From the NCBI RefSeq assembly GCF_018502625.1, contig NZ_CP075566.1, positions 3,768,001 to 3,832,000 of the forward strand: 64,000 nt of DNA. The letters are read 5' to 3'. Position 1 is the first letter of the stretch. Each line of letters begins with the position of its first letter. The notes under the pieces are model-generated. The model was given only the letters and a program-made list of their open reading frames with translations. It searched no databases and was not told where the DNA came from. Position numbers and translations under genes: made by a program. Below, in pieces: positions 45,784-54,624 of the stretch. The stretch is from Pseudomonas hormoni. GTDB taxonomy: Bacteria; Pseudomonadota; Gammaproteobacteria; Pseudomonadales; Pseudomonadaceae.

Positions 45784-46009
45784 TGTGGTCACTCCCATGA
45801 TTGAATTCCATATGGGAAATGTGACCCCGCTGCGCCCCATAAAAGTCGCAAAAAAATGAATTATTTCAAGTCGAGCGGTATTGAGGTCCTACAAGGCGGG
45901 ATTTTTTCTTACAAAACCTGAGGAATCGGCTCAATTGACCCCCAACTCTGATTGGTACAACTTGACGGTACGGTTTATCAGTCATCAGCAGGAACTACAG
46001 GGACGTATC

Positions 46010-46315
46010 ATGCAAAGCCATGACATCAGGTTGCCGGTTACGCCGGTCACACCGCTCGCAGAAAGGCGGGCCAGCTATCAAGCCGAATTCAAATGCGCAA
46101 AATCCACTGGAGAAGTTCAAATGGAACCTCGTGTCGTTGAACTGGAAACGCACCTCGAATACATTCGTAGAGACATGGAAGAAGTACGGGGTGACGTCAA
46201 GTCCATCAAACACAGGCTCGCCTACTCGGCCGGCGGAACAGCCGTGGTTCTCGGGCTTCTGGGGTGGATCGCCAACAGTCGTTTCGACCAGTTGGTGGCA
46301 CTTCTCGCTCGATAA
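46010..46315 (+). CDS. small coiled-coil membrane protein (XhlA-like)
   Basis: A 101-residue protein. The C-terminal 64 residues have a charged heptad-like helix (MEPRVVELETHLEYIRRDMEE.. / DVKSIKHRL) and then one membrane helix (GGTAVVLGLLGWIA), the architecture of hemolysin XhlA-like and many small Pseudomonas proteins. Two starts have ribosome sites: ATG 46010 (AGGGA, 6 bp) and ATG 46121 (GGAG, 8 bp). The second would leave just the coiled coil and helix. I keep the longer form, as the first 37 residues show normal codon use. Function unknown. A stem-loop lies 18 bp downstream. Confidence 0.6.
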   Translation: MQSHDIRLPVTPVTPLAERRASYQAEFKCAKSTGEVQMEPRVVELETHLEYIRRDMEEVRGDVKSIKHRLAYSAGGTAVVLGLLGWIANSRFDQLVALLAR

Positions 46316-46332
46316 GAGGACGCCATGAACGC

Positions 46333-46359
46333 AAAACCCGGTTCGATGAACCGGGTTTA
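46333..46359. terminator. stem-loop between convergent small membrane protein and moeA
   Basis: AAACCCGGTTC and GAACCGGGTTT pair with a short loop. A/T-rich flanks are modest, so it is a fair but not perfect bidirectional terminator. Confidence 0.75.
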
Positions 46360-46381
46360 TGTGACAGATGTGCGGCAGGGA

Positions 46382-47608
46382 TCAGCCCAGGACTTCGCTC
46401 AGTGGGATGAAGCCTACGCTGTCACCTTCCACCAGCGTGCGATCTTCCCGCACTTCGACCAGACCATCGGCCCAAGCAGCGCTGCGCAGCACACCCGAGC
46501 TCTGATTCTTGTAAATGATTGCCCGGCCGCTCTCCAGACGTCCTCGCAAGTACTCGCGTCGATTGCCTGCCTTGGGCCAGACAAATCCTGCCGGCACCTG
46601 CACCTTCAAGGGTTCGACGTCTTTTACCCCCTGACGGCGCAAAAGATACGGCCTCGCCAACAAGGCAAAGGTCACCAGGGTCGACGCCGGGTTACCGGGT
46701 AGCCCGATCACCGGAACCCCACGAAAATGCCCGAACGTCAGCGGCTTGCCCGGTTTGATCGCGAGTTTCCACAACGTGAGCTCGCCCTCTTCCCGCAGGG
46801 CAATGCCCAGAAAATCGGCTTCACCTACCGATACGCCACCGGTCGACAGTATCAGGTCGACATCTTTTAACTCGCCGAGGCGAGCACGAGTCGTCTCAAG
46901 GTTATCTGGAAGAATACCGGCGTCGATCACTTCACAGCCCAAACGCTGCAACCAGCTGCAGAGCAACACTCGATTGCTGTTGTAGATCTGGCCAAGTCCC
47001 AGCGCCTGACCCGGCTCAACCAGTTCATCGCCGGTGGAGAGTACCGCAACGCGCACCTTGCGAATCACATCCAGCTCGGCGCATCCCAGGGATGCAGCGA
47101 GCCCCTGCTCGATCGGGCCAAGGCGTGTGCCCGCAGCCAGAATCAACTCACCGACGGTGGTTTCCTGGCCTTGTGGACGGATGTTTTGTCCTGACGTGAG
47201 GGCCTCGATGAAACGTACTCGATCATCGGCCAGGACCTCGGCGTTTTCCTGCATCTCGACACAGTCGGCACCTGCAGGAACAGGCGCACCGGTAAAGATT
47301 CGCGCGCAGGTGCCGGGCTTCAAAGGTTCCGGAGCATTACCTGCAAAAATCTTCTGGCTGACTGACAACGGCTCTCCCGTCCAGTCGGCCATGCGCAAGG
47401 CGTAACCGTCCATCGCACTGTTGGGCCATGGCGGCAGATCAAGTGTCGAGACCAGGTCAACGGCCAACACCCGGCCTTGAACCTGCGCCAACGGCAGGCG
47501 TTCACGCTCGGCAATCGGTGTGGCTTCGGCCATTTCCAGCAAGCGCGCCAGTGCCACCTCGACGGCCATCAGGCTGCCTGACTTGCCTGGCTTACCCGCG
47601 GGATTCAC
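46382..47608 (-). CDS. moeA: molybdopterin molybdenumtransferase MoeA
   Basis: A 408-residue enzyme that inserts molybdate into adenylylated molybdopterin. LPPWPNSAMDGYALR (domain I), FTGAPVPAGADCVEMQE, VRVAVLSTGDELVEPG, ILSTGGVSVGEADFLG and FRGVPVIGLPGNPASTLVTFALLARPYL (the MoCF-binding domain) are all present, and the C-terminal beta domain is complete. The start is GTG 47608, which overlaps the moaB end by 17 bp, with AGGCGG 6 bp upstream. It is translated with moaB from the same strand, opposite mobA. Confidence 0.94.
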   Translation of the reverse strand: MNPAGKPGKSGSLMAVEVALARLLEMAEATPIAERERLPLAQVQGRVLAVDLVSTLDLPPWPNSAMDGYALRMADWTGEPLSVSQKIFAGNAPEPLKPGTCARIFTGAPVPAGADCVEMQENAEVLADDRVRFIEALTSGQNIRPQGQETTVGELILAAGTRLGPIEQGLAASLGCAELDVIRKVRVAVLSTGDELVEPGQALGLGQIYNSNRVLLCSWLQRLGCEVIDAGILPDNLETTRARLGELKDVDLILSTGGVSVGEADFLGIALREEGELTLWKLAIKPGKPLTFGHFRGVPVIGLPGNPASTLVTFALLARPYLLRRQGVKDVEPLKVQVPAGFVWPKAGNRREYLRGRLESGRAIIYKNQSSGVLRSAAWADGLVEVREDRTLVEGDSVGFIPLSEVLG

Positions 47609-48131
47609 AGGGTGCCGCCTGTTTCAAATGAGCAACGAAATTACACGGGCGGTGCCGGGAATCCAGTTGTTCGGCAAGAATGCCATCCCACCCGGTGCGC
47701 ACGGCGTTGGTCGAACCCGGCAAGCAGCACACCAGCGTTCCATTGGCGAGACCGGCCAGGGCACGGGATTGCACAGTGGAGGTGCCAATATCTGCTACCG
47801 AAATCTGCCGGAAAAGCTCACCAAAGCCGTCGACCTGCTTGTCCAGCAGGCAGCTCACCGCTTCGGGGGTGCTGTCGCGCCCCGTGAAGCCGGTGCCGCC
47901 AGTGATCAACACCACCTGCACAACATCGTCGGCAATCCAGCTGGCAACTTGCGCGCGAATTTTGTAGAGGTCATCTTTTAGCAGAACCCGGAAGGCCAGG
48001 TTATGGCCGGCAGCGCTCAAGCGGTCAACAAAGACCTGACCTGACGTGTCGGTTTCCAGGGTACGGGTGTCGCTGACCGTCAGCACTGCAATGTTGAGCG
48101 GCGCGAAAGGTACATCAGCCTTGGCTTTCAT
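47592..48131 (-). CDS. moaB: molybdenum cofactor biosynthesis protein B (MoaB)
   Basis: A 179-residue MogA/MoaB-family protein that adenylylates molybdopterin. VLTVSDTRTLETDTSG, DDVVQVVLITGGTGFTGRDSTPEAV (the GGTG nucleotide/pterin loop) and CCLPGSTNAVRTGWDGILAEQL are typical. It overlaps moeA at its 3' end and is divergent from mobA across an 81-bp spacer, making a compact cofactor locus. Confidence 0.94.
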   Translation of the reverse strand: MKAKADVPFAPLNIAVLTVSDTRTLETDTSGQVFVDRLSAAGHNLAFRVLLKDDLYKIRAQVASWIADDVVQVVLITGGTGFTGRDSTPEAVSCLLDKQVDGFGELFRQISVADIGTSTVQSRALAGLANGTLVCCLPGSTNAVRTGWDGILAEQLDSRHRPCNFVAHLKQAAPCESRG

Positions 48132-48212
48132 AGGCTCGTCCAGTTGTAGGAGAAACAGCCCGGTGTTATATCACAGCGCCCCCTTTTTTTACCGCCTCCA
48201 TGGAGACCTGCC

Positions 48213-48815
48213 ATGACCTTGAATACACAGTTGTCACCCTGCTCCATTCTGCTCCTGGCAGGTGGTCGCGGCCAACGTATGGGCGGTCAGGACAAAGGGT
48301 TGATCGAGTGGCAGGGCGAGCCACTGATTGCACATCTTCAGCGCAAAACCCGTCCGGTGAGCGATGACCTGATCATCTCCTGCAACAGGAACCTGGAAAA
48401 GTACGCGCCCTACGCCGACCGGCTGGTCCATGACGATGAAGGTGGCTTTCCGGGGCCCTTGGCCGGTATTCGTGCAGGCCTGAAGGCCGCTCGCCATGAG
48501 TATCTGATGGTTTTGCCGTGCGATGTACCACGCATCGATGCTGCGCTGCTCCACAGCATGCGCGAAGCGGCCAGCCAGCACCCGGACAAACCCATGATGT
48601 TGCGTCACGGGGAGCACTGGGAACCCTTGCTCTGCATCATCCCCGTAGCCCTGAGTGAAGCGTTCGAAAAGGCCTGGCAGGAAGGTGAACGCAGTCCGGG
48701 CCGCCTCATGCGAAAACTGGGCGCGATTGCTTTGCAATGCCCTGACAACGATCCTCGCCTGGCCAACCTCAATACTCCGGAACTGCTGAGCGCTCACAAC
48801 ACCGAGTCAGATTGA
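48213..48815 (+). CDS. mobA: molybdenum cofactor guanylyltransferase MobA
   Basis: A 200-residue nucleotidyltransferase that attaches GMP to molybdopterin, giving the bis-MGD cofactor of DMSO-reductase-family enzymes. The GTP-binding N-terminus is [39 protein letters not shown] and [13 protein letters not shown] (metal-binding Asp), then [14 protein letters not shown], complete the fold. ATG 48213 follows GGAGAC. It is divergent from moaB-moeA. Confidence 0.94.
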   Translation: MTLNTQLSPCSILLLAGGRGQRMGGQDKGLIEWQGEPLIAHLQRKTRPVSDDLIISCNRNLEKYAPYADRLVHDDEGGFPGPLAGIRAGLKAARHEYLMVLPCDVPRIDAALLHSMREAASQHPDKPMMLRHGEHWEPLLCIIPVALSEAFEKAWQEGERSPGRLMRKLGAIALQCPDNDPRLANLNTPELLSAHNTESD

Positions 48816-48893
48816 CACTAGCCAAGGAACTTGCGCGCGTTGTATACGTCTGACGGTCAGTAACCAAAAGAATTCCTATTCGGAGACACACCC

Positions 48894-49115
48894 ATGACAC
48901 ACCGGACCCTCGCCACTTTCATGCTCGCACTGGGCCTCGCGACCCTTGCAGGTTGCTCATCGCCTGCTGTGATCACCTTGAATGATGGTCGCGAAATCCA
49001 GGCCGTCGACACGCCAAAATACGACGACGACGCTGGTTTCTACGAGTTCGAGCAACTGGACGGCAAGAAAACCCGCGTGAACAAGGATCAGGTTCGTACC
49101 GTTAAAGAGTTGTAA
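48894..49115 (+). CDS. YgdI/YgdR-family small lipoprotein
   Basis: A 73-residue lipoprotein. The signal peptide MTHRTLATFMLALGLATLAGC ends in a lipobox L-A-G-C, so it is lipid-modified and cut before Cys21. The mature part (VITLNDGREIQAVDTPKYDDDAGFYEFEQLDGKKTRVNKDQV) is the SH3-like YgdI/YgdR (DUF903) domain. Function in the family is unknown. The gene is monocistronic, with a terminator 25 bp after the stop. Confidence 0.9.
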   Translation: MTHRTLATFMLALGLATLAGCSSPAVITLNDGREIQAVDTPKYDDDAGFYEFEQLDGKKTRVNKDQVRTVKEL

Positions 49116-49140
49116 CCCTTTCGGCGATACCGGATACAGA

Positions 49141-49168
49141 AAAGCCCGCTTTTTACGCGGGCTTTTTC
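49141..49168. terminator. rho-independent terminator after the lipoprotein gene
   Basis: AAAAGCCCGC and GCGGGCTTTTT pair around a 7-nt loop, with a T-run on the plus strand and an A-run on the other. It also lies just past the end of the convergent pseudouridine synthase gene. Confidence 0.92.
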
Positions 49169-49186
49169 ATGGCTGAAAAACGGCCA

Positions 49187-50077
49187 TCACCACTGCAGGG
49201 TGATGGTGCTTTCAAAGTCTCTTTGCTCACCGGTAACCGGGTCCACAAACCGCAACCCCTGTGCCAGAAGCTTCAACGGGTTGGCATAGTCGTCTTCGAC
49301 ATCCTTGAGGACGTGCGGATAGAACGGGTCATTGCAGATGCTGGCGCCCAGGGCCGTCATGTGTACCCGCAGCTGATGCTTCTTGCCCGTCACCGGGTAA
49401 AGCCCGTAGCGCCAGAGATCGCCATTCTTCTCCCTGACTTCGACAGCCGTCTCGGTATTGCTGACGCCCGGTCCTTCCTGCATGCGGAAGAAAGGCTCGC
49501 CATCGATGAGCCGACTCTTGTGGACCAGGGGAAAGGCCCGGTCAGGCAATGCCCCGGCAATGGCTTCGTAGCGTTTTTCGATCTGCCGCGTGGGAAACAA
49601 CGACTGGTAGGCGGAACGGCTCTGGGGGTTGGCTGAAAACAGCACCAGCCCCGCTGTATGCCGGTCGATGCGATGCAAAGGCACCAGATGCGGATTATCC
49701 AATCGGCGAATCAACCTCCGTAGCAGCGTCTGCTCTACGTATTCGCCCGCCGGTGTCACGGGCAGAAAATGCGGTTTGTCTGCCACCACCAGATGCTCAT
49801 CCGTATACAGAATCGACTCGATCACAGGGATCGGCTTTTCATCCGGTACTTCCCGAAAATAGTGAATTCGCAGACCTTCCTTGTAGGCAAGATCAAGGGC
49901 GATTGGCGCGCCATCCCCGTCAAGGACACGGCCACGAGCAATTCTGTCCAGCCATTGTTCACGACCGATGGCGCTGAAGTGTTCACACAGGCAATCGAGT
50001 ACGGTCTGCCACGACCCAGGCGGCAAGTAGAGTGTGCTGGCCTGGTTGTGTGCAGCAGAAAAAGATGAAGTGGACAT
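49187..50077 (-). CDS. RluA-family RNA pseudouridine synthase
   Basis: A 296-residue synthase. The catalytic aspartate is in PLHRIDRHTAGLVLFS (motif HRxDRxT-G). VVADKPHFLPVTPAGEYV precedes it, and TGKKHQLRVHMTALGASICNDPFYP closes the domain. The N-terminal ~65 residues do not form an obvious S4 domain. Members modify uridines in tRNA or 23S rRNA; this subgroup's target cannot be fixed by eye. ATG 50077 (MSTSSFSAAHNQ) is preferred to a start 11 codons upstream, though its ribosome site is weak. Confidence 0.87.
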   Translation of the reverse strand: MSTSSFSAAHNQASTLYLPPGSWQTVLDCLCEHFSAIGREQWLDRIARGRVLDGDGAPIALDLAYKEGLRIHYFREVPDEKPIPVIESILYTDEHLVVADKPHFLPVTPAGEYVEQTLLRRLIRRLDNPHLVPLHRIDRHTAGLVLFSANPQSRSAYQSLFPTRQIEKRYEAIAGALPDRAFPLVHKSRLIDGEPFFRMQEGPGVSNTETAVEVREKNGDLWRYGLYPVTGKKHQLRVHMTALGASICNDPFYPHVLKDVEDDYANPLKLLAQGLRFVDPVTGEQRDFESTITLQW

Positions 50078-50148
50078 ACGAACGCTCGGACTCTCGATAC
50101 AGGGCGGCATTATCCAGCAGCGGCCGGAACGAACCTAGAAGAGAATCC

Positions 50149-50469
50149 TCAGGCCGGAATCGACTGCGAGCGCGTCGCCGCTTCGGTGAACTCCTTGAGC
50201 CAGCGCAACACATCGACCGCTTCCCAGCGCCCCGGATCATAAAGTGCGTACAACAACCCCTGATAGCCCACGACATCCAGTTGCCGGTGATAACCCGCAC
50301 GCTGGAAGAGTGCTTCGATTTCGGCGAAACAGGTATTGAAATGCAGCTTGTTGAACGGGGTTTTCCCTTCCGTGACCAGACCATCCAGTTGCAACTCGAG
50401 GACGGCTTCACGCACCACGTCCACCGACATCCGGTTCACGCTGTTCTTCAATTGTTCGACATTGACCAC
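50149..50469 (-). CDS. conserved-looking hypothetical protein
   Basis: A 106-residue soluble protein with no family that I recognise. The start is GTG 50469 with AGGG 8 bp upstream; an ATG close by is out of frame. The sequence looks like two or three helices (VNVEQLKNSVNRMSVDVVREAVLEL...) followed by a mixed region rich in aromatic residues (GYQGLLYALYDPGRWEAVDVLRWLKEF). Codon use is like its neighbours. It lies between the pseudouridine synthase and the glutaredoxin-like gene, all on the minus strand, with 71 bp before the synthase. Confidence 0.65.
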   Translation of the reverse strand: MVNVEQLKNSVNRMSVDVVREAVLELQLDGLVTEGKTPFNKLHFNTCFAEIEALFQRAGYHRQLDVVGYQGLLYALYDPGRWEAVDVLRWLKEFTEAATRSQSIPA

Positions 50470-50633
50470 GATTCTTCCCTCTGACTTCCGGGATCACCTG
50501 CCCAGTCCCCGACAGGGCAAACATGACAGGCAATCCGATCAACTGTATGAACATACAGTAACCGAATAACCTGAATTGCGCCAATGACCGGAACGAAGAC
50601 CGCGACGGATGGGGCTCGGAAAAGATGTCGAGG

Positions 50634-50870
50634 TCAGCGCAGGAACGCCACGACCTGCTCGGAATCGAAGGGCCAGGCAAGTTCGGCGCCGTTATCGAGA
50701 CGTCGCAGAACCGGAATGCGCAAACTGTAGGCTTCGAACCATGATTCGTCCTCAGCAATATCCACCAGCTCGACCATCAGACCGTGCTCGACAAATTCCA
50801 TCAGCATGGCTTCGGCCACTTCACAAAGATGGCACCCAAGGGTGCCGAAAAGCTGACATTCAGGAGGCAT
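50634..50870 (-). CDS. glutaredoxin-family (DUF836-like) protein
   Basis: A 78-residue thioredoxin-fold protein: CQLFGTLGCHLCEVAEAML carries the C-x-x-C, LVDIAEDESWFEAYSLRIPVLRR the cis-proline loop (I-P-V), and WPFDSEQVVAFL the last helix. It probably acts in cytoplasmic thiol-disulfide exchange. The start ATG 50870 is chosen because it begins just before the first strand. The 36 residues upstream in frame are not conserved-looking and no strong ribosome site marks either start. Confidence 0.78.
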   Translation of the reverse strand: MPPECQLFGTLGCHLCEVAEAMLMEFVEHGLMVELVDIAEDESWFEAYSLRIPVLRRLDNGAELAWPFDSEQVVAFLR

Positions 50871-51079
50871 GAGCACAGGACCCGGCAAAGTAGGCGTACA
50901 TTCTAGGCCCGCGATCAGAAGCAGTCGAGCCACTGCCCCACGTGGCCGGAGAAGGTGGAATTCAAAGGCTTTCGGCAAACTCCTGACTCAAATCAGTCGG
51001 ACTGAATGTCAATTAGGCGACCCTCGCGTCTTTTTTTGCCTCTACGCTTGAGTAGCCAGCGCTTGTCATCGGAGTTTTC

Positions 51080-52792
51080 GTGTTCGCCAACCTGCTGATC
51101 ATTTTCGCCTCCTCCCTGGTGGTGATTGCACTGTTCCAGCGCCTGCGCCTGCCACCGGTGCTGGGTTACCTGTGCGTGGGGCTGATGATCGGCCCCACGG
51201 CGTTCAACTGGATCAATGAAAGTGAAGAGTTGCCCGACCTCGCCGAGCTCGGGGTGGTGTTCCTGCTGTTCTCCCTCGGGCTCGAGTTTTCCCTGTCGAA
51301 AATGCTCGCGTTGCGCAAAGTGGTGTTCAGGCTCGGCAGCCAGCAAGTGCTGGTCACCACGATATTGCTGGGGAGTTTGCTGATGCTGTTCGGCATCTCG
51401 GCGACGCCTGCGCTGCTGCTCGGAGCCGGTCTGTCGTTATCTTCCACGGCCATTGTCAGCAAGGAACTGGGCAGTCTCGGCGAGATTTTCAGCAGCCACG
51501 GCCAGAATGCAATCGCCGTATTGCTGTTCCAGGACATCGTGGCAGTGTTGCTGTTGACGCTGGTGCCGGTGTTTGCCGGCAACAGCGATCAGGCCTGGTA
51601 CTGGGCGTTACCGGTGACGCTCGGCAAGACCGTTGTGCTCTTCGTCGGCCTGTTGATGGCCAGTCGCTGGTTGCTGCCACGGCTATTCCATGAAGTGGCG
51701 GCCGCCCGTTCTGCGGAACTGTTTGTACTGTTGGCACTGGTGATTGTTTTGCTGACGGCCTGGCTCACTCACCTGCTCGGACTCTCCCCAGCCCTGGGTG
51801 CCTTTCTCGCCGGCATGTTGCTGGGAGAAAGCCACTATCGCCATCAGATCGAAGCCGACATCCGCCCGTTCCGCGACATTCTGCTCGGGGTGTTCTTCGT
51901 CAGCATTGGCATGCTCATCGATTTGCAGTTGTTCCTCAGCCACGGCTTGCTGATCCTCGGTCTGACCCTGGGGTTGCTGCTGATCAAGGGTTGCGTGGTC
52001 GCGCTGCTGGTCAAATGGCGCGGCAGTGATGTTGAAACTGCCTGGCGCAGCGGTCTGGCACTGGCCCAGGGCGGCGAGTTCTGCTTCGCGTTGATGGCAC
52101 TGATGCAACAAAACAAAATGATGCCCGCCGACCTCGGCGGGCTGCTGCTGGCTGCGACCTTCTGCTCGATGCTGCTAACGCCGCTGTTGCTGCGCGTGGC
52201 GCCCCGCATCGCGACACGTCTGCACCGCAAGCCCAACGAAGAAGCCAAACTCGAGGAAATCAGTGCGCTTAACGCCGGATTGCACAGCCATGTGGTGATC
52301 TGTGGCTACGGTCGTGTCGGTCAGTCAATCGGGCGAGCGCTGCGCAATGCGCTGCAGCCCTATATCGCGCTGGACACCGATCCGGTGCGTGTCCAGGAAG
52401 CCGCCGTGAGTGAAACCTGTGTGCACTATGGCGACTCACGGCGCGGTGAACTGCTGCTGGCGGTAGGACTGTCACGCGCCAGGCTGCTGGTGATCGCCGT
52501 GGACCAGGCCGATATCGCGTTACTGATTCTCAAGGAGGCGCGCCGATTAAACTCGACCGTTCCAATCCTGGTACGCACTCGGGACGACAGCCAACTGGCC
52601 GAGTTGAAAGCAGCCGGCGCCAGCGAAGTCGTGCCCGAATTGCTGGAGTCGAGCCTGATGCTCGCCTCCCACGCGTTGATCATGCTGGGTTTACCCGCGC
52701 ATCAGGTCCAGGAGCGGGCCGACCAGATACGGCGTGACCGCTATCGCCTGTTGCACGGCTTTTATCCCGGCGCCAACGATGAAGAGAACTGA
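51080..52792 (+). CDS. Kef/YbaL-type cation:proton antiporter with TrkA-N domain
   Basis: A 570-residue inner-membrane CPA2-family transporter. Residues 1-385 form about 12 helices, including LAELGVVFLLFSLGLEFSL, LSLSSTAIVSKEL and FQDIVAVLLLTLVP. The C-terminal cytoplasmic part (about 405-525) is a RCK/TrkA-N domain with the nucleotide motif VVICGYGRVGQSIG. KefB/KefC export potassium in exchange for protons under glutathione gating, whereas YbaL is less understood. No ancillary KefF/KefG gene is adjacent, so the ligand is uncertain. The start is GTG 51080 after GGAG. It ends 1 bp from the convergent amtB stop. Confidence 0.9.
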   Translation: MFANLLIIFASSLVVIALFQRLRLPPVLGYLCVGLMIGPTAFNWINESEELPDLAELGVVFLLFSLGLEFSLSKMLALRKVVFRLGSQQVLVTTILLGSLLMLFGISATPALLLGAGLSLSSTAIVSKELGSLGEIFSSHGQNAIAVLLFQDIVAVLLLTLVPVFAGNSDQAWYWALPVTLGKTVVLFVGLLMASRWLLPRLFHEVAAARSAELFVLLALVIVLLTAWLTHLLGLSPALGAFLAGMLLGESHYRHQIEADIRPFRDILLGVFFVSIGMLIDLQLFLSHGLLILGLTLGLLLIKGCVVALLVKWRGSDVETAWRSGLALAQGGEFCFALMALMQQNKMMPADLGGLLLAATFCSMLLTPLLLRVAPRIATRLHRKPNEEAKLEEISALNAGLHSHVVICGYGRVGQSIGRALRNALQPYIALDTDPVRVQEAAVSETCVHYGDSRRGELLLAVGLSRARLLVIAVDQADIALLILKEARRLNSTVPILVRTRDDSQLAELKAAGASEVVPELLESSLMLASHALIMLGLPAHQVQERADQIRRDRYRLLHGFYPGANDEEN

Positions 52793-52793
52793 C

Positions 52794-54002
52794 TCAATCC
52801 TGGCTCACGGCGCCGATCTTGTGCACCGACAGGTCTGCGCCGTAATACTCTTCTTCCTGGCTCAGGCGCAGGCCATGAAGCGCCTTGATCACGCCATACA
52901 CCGCGAAGCCACCGGCCAGCGCCACGACCACGCCCAGCGTGGTGCCGATCAACTGGCTGATCAGGCTCACGCCGCCCAGACCACCCAAGGCACTTTGGCC
53001 GAAGATGCCGCAAGCGACTCCGCCCCAGACACCGCACAGGCCGTGCAATGGCCAGACACCCAATACGTCATCGATGTGCCATTTGCCTTGGGCCGCAGTA
53101 AAGCACCAGACAAACAGCGCCCCGGCGATGGCGCCTGTCGCCAGCGCTCCTACCGGGTGCATCAGATCGGAACCGGCGCAGATTGCCACCAGCCCGGCCA
53201 GCGGGCCGTTATGCAAAAAGCCCGGGTCATTGCGCCCAACGATCAGCGCCGCCATGGTGCCACCGACCATGGCCATCAGCGAGTTCACCGCCACCAGCCC
53301 GCTGACCCCTTGCAAGGTTTGCGCGCTCATCACGTTGAAACCGAACCAGCCAACGATCAGGATCCACGACCCCAACGCCAGAAACGGGATGCTCGAGGGT
53401 GCAAACGCCACGAGTCTTCCGTCGCGATAGCGACCTTGTCTTGGCCCGAGCAACAACACTGCCGCCAGAGCCAACCAGCCGCCCATGGCGTGAACCACCA
53501 CCGAGCCGGCGAAATCATGAAAACTGGCGCCAAAGCGCTCCAGCAACCAGGCTTGCAGGCCAAAATTACCGTTCCATATCATGCCTTCGAAAAACGGATA
53601 GATGAACGCCACGATCAGGGCCGTGGCACACAACTGCGGCACGAAACGGGCGCGCTCGGCGATGCCGCCGGAAATGATCGCGGGTATCGCAGCCGCGAAC
53701 GTCAGCAGAAAGAAGAACTTCACCAGGCCATAACCATGATCGGCGTTGATCACCGCCGCCGGTTGCAGGAAGGTCACTCCGTAGGAAATCCAATAGCCTA
53801 TAAAGAAGTAGGCCAGGGTCGAAATGGCGAAGTCGCTGAGGATCTTCGACAAGGCGTTGACCTGGTTCTTCTGTCGAACCGTACCGACTTCGAGAAAGGC
53901 AAAACCGGCATGCATGGCCAAAACCATGACAGCACCAATCAAGATGAACAACGTGTTGGAGCTATGGACCAGACTGGCCACAGCGCTTTGCAGATTTTCC
54001 AT
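52794..54002 (-). CDS. amtB: ammonium transporter (Amt family)
   Basis: A 402-residue channel of the inner membrane with about 11 helices. The twin pore histidines are present in FAGSVVVHAMGGW and DDVLGVWPLHGLCGVWG. FAFLEVGTVRQKN and FFEGMIWNG are conserved Amt segments. There is no N-terminal signal peptide, unlike E. coli AmtB. No glnK gene is adjacent, which is unusual for amtB and suggests a second, orphan ammonium transporter in this genome. The ribosome site is weak. Confidence 0.9.
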   Translation of the reverse strand: MENLQSAVASLVHSSNTLFILIGAVMVLAMHAGFAFLEVGTVRQKNQVNALSKILSDFAISTLAYFFIGYWISYGVTFLQPAAVINADHGYGLVKFFFLLTFAAAIPAIISGGIAERARFVPQLCATALIVAFIYPFFEGMIWNGNFGLQAWLLERFGASFHDFAGSVVVHAMGGWLALAAVLLLGPRQGRYRDGRLVAFAPSSIPFLALGSWILIVGWFGFNVMSAQTLQGVSGLVAVNSLMAMVGGTMAALIVGRNDPGFLHNGPLAGLVAICAGSDLMHPVGALATGAIAGALFVWCFTAAQGKWHIDDVLGVWPLHGLCGVWGGVACGIFGQSALGGLGGVSLISQLIGTTLGVVVALAGGFAVYGVIKALHGLRLSQEEEYYGADLSVHKIGAVSQD

Positions 54003-54307
54003 GGAGTTGGCAGACCTGAAGGCTAAAAAAGCACCAAAGCAGTTCGCGCAGACAATTCATGCACCAAGTTGCAACCTTTCAGGATCTACACATTGATCCT
54101 GATGTGCCGCTTTGGCGCACAAGGCGGGAACCTTTGCGCGGGTTTTCATTATTTGAGTTAAGGTTTTGCTCTATTCCTGCCCGACAACAGCGCAATCACG
54201 CGGGCCGGCGCACCACGACATAGCAAAAGTTGTACCAGTGATTTGCACTGAACCTTCACGCAAGGCTCATACTCGAACGCAACAGAAGCCACTTACGGAG
54301 ATCACCA
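54003..54307. other. intergenic region between divergent amtB and DUF883 gene
   Basis: A 305-bp spacer with promoters for both sides. I see no REP, terminator or convincing sigma-54 site. GTTGCAAC near 54068 is a short palindrome. Confidence 0.5.
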
Positions 54308-54622
54308 ATGGCCAGCATCAAGGCAAAGACTGCTCAAGAAATCCTGATGAACGACTTTCAGACACTGGTCAGCGACACTGAACGGTTGCTGGAACACACC
54401 GCAACACTGGCTGGCGATCAGGCTGATGAGTTGCGCGAGCAAATCCACGACAGTCTGCTGCGTGCACGCGAAACCTTGAAATTGACTGAAGACTCCTTGC
54501 GCGAACGCAGTAAAGCCGCCGTTACCGCCACCGAAGACTATGTACAGGCCAACCCATGGCAATCGGTCGGGATCGCGGCCGGTGTGGGCTTCCTGATTGG
54601 TCTGCTGGCAACCCGGCGCTGA
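54308..54622 (+). CDS. ElaB/YqjD/DUF883-family membrane-anchored protein
   Basis: A 104-residue protein. A long amphipathic helix (residues 10-75, rich in Glu, Leu and Arg) ends in the typical C-terminal anchor DYVQANPWQSVGIAAGVGFLIGLLATRR. E. coli relatives YqjD and ElaB sit in the inner membrane and bind ribosomes in stationary phase. ACGGAG lies about 8 bp before the ATG. It is the first of three short-spaced genes like the yqjD-yqjE-yqjK set. Confidence 0.9.
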   Translation: MASIKAKTAQEILMNDFQTLVSDTERLLEHTATLAGDQADELREQIHDSLLRARETLKLTEDSLRERSKAAVTATEDYVQANPWQSVGIAAGVGFLIGLLATRR

Positions 54623-54624
54623 TT

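Noticed and set aside
54022..54038. A sigma-54-like element (TGGTGC and AGC with GG-N10-GC spacing) before amtB
   Set aside because: The -12 element is imperfect and the position would leave a leader of under 10 nt with no ribosome site.
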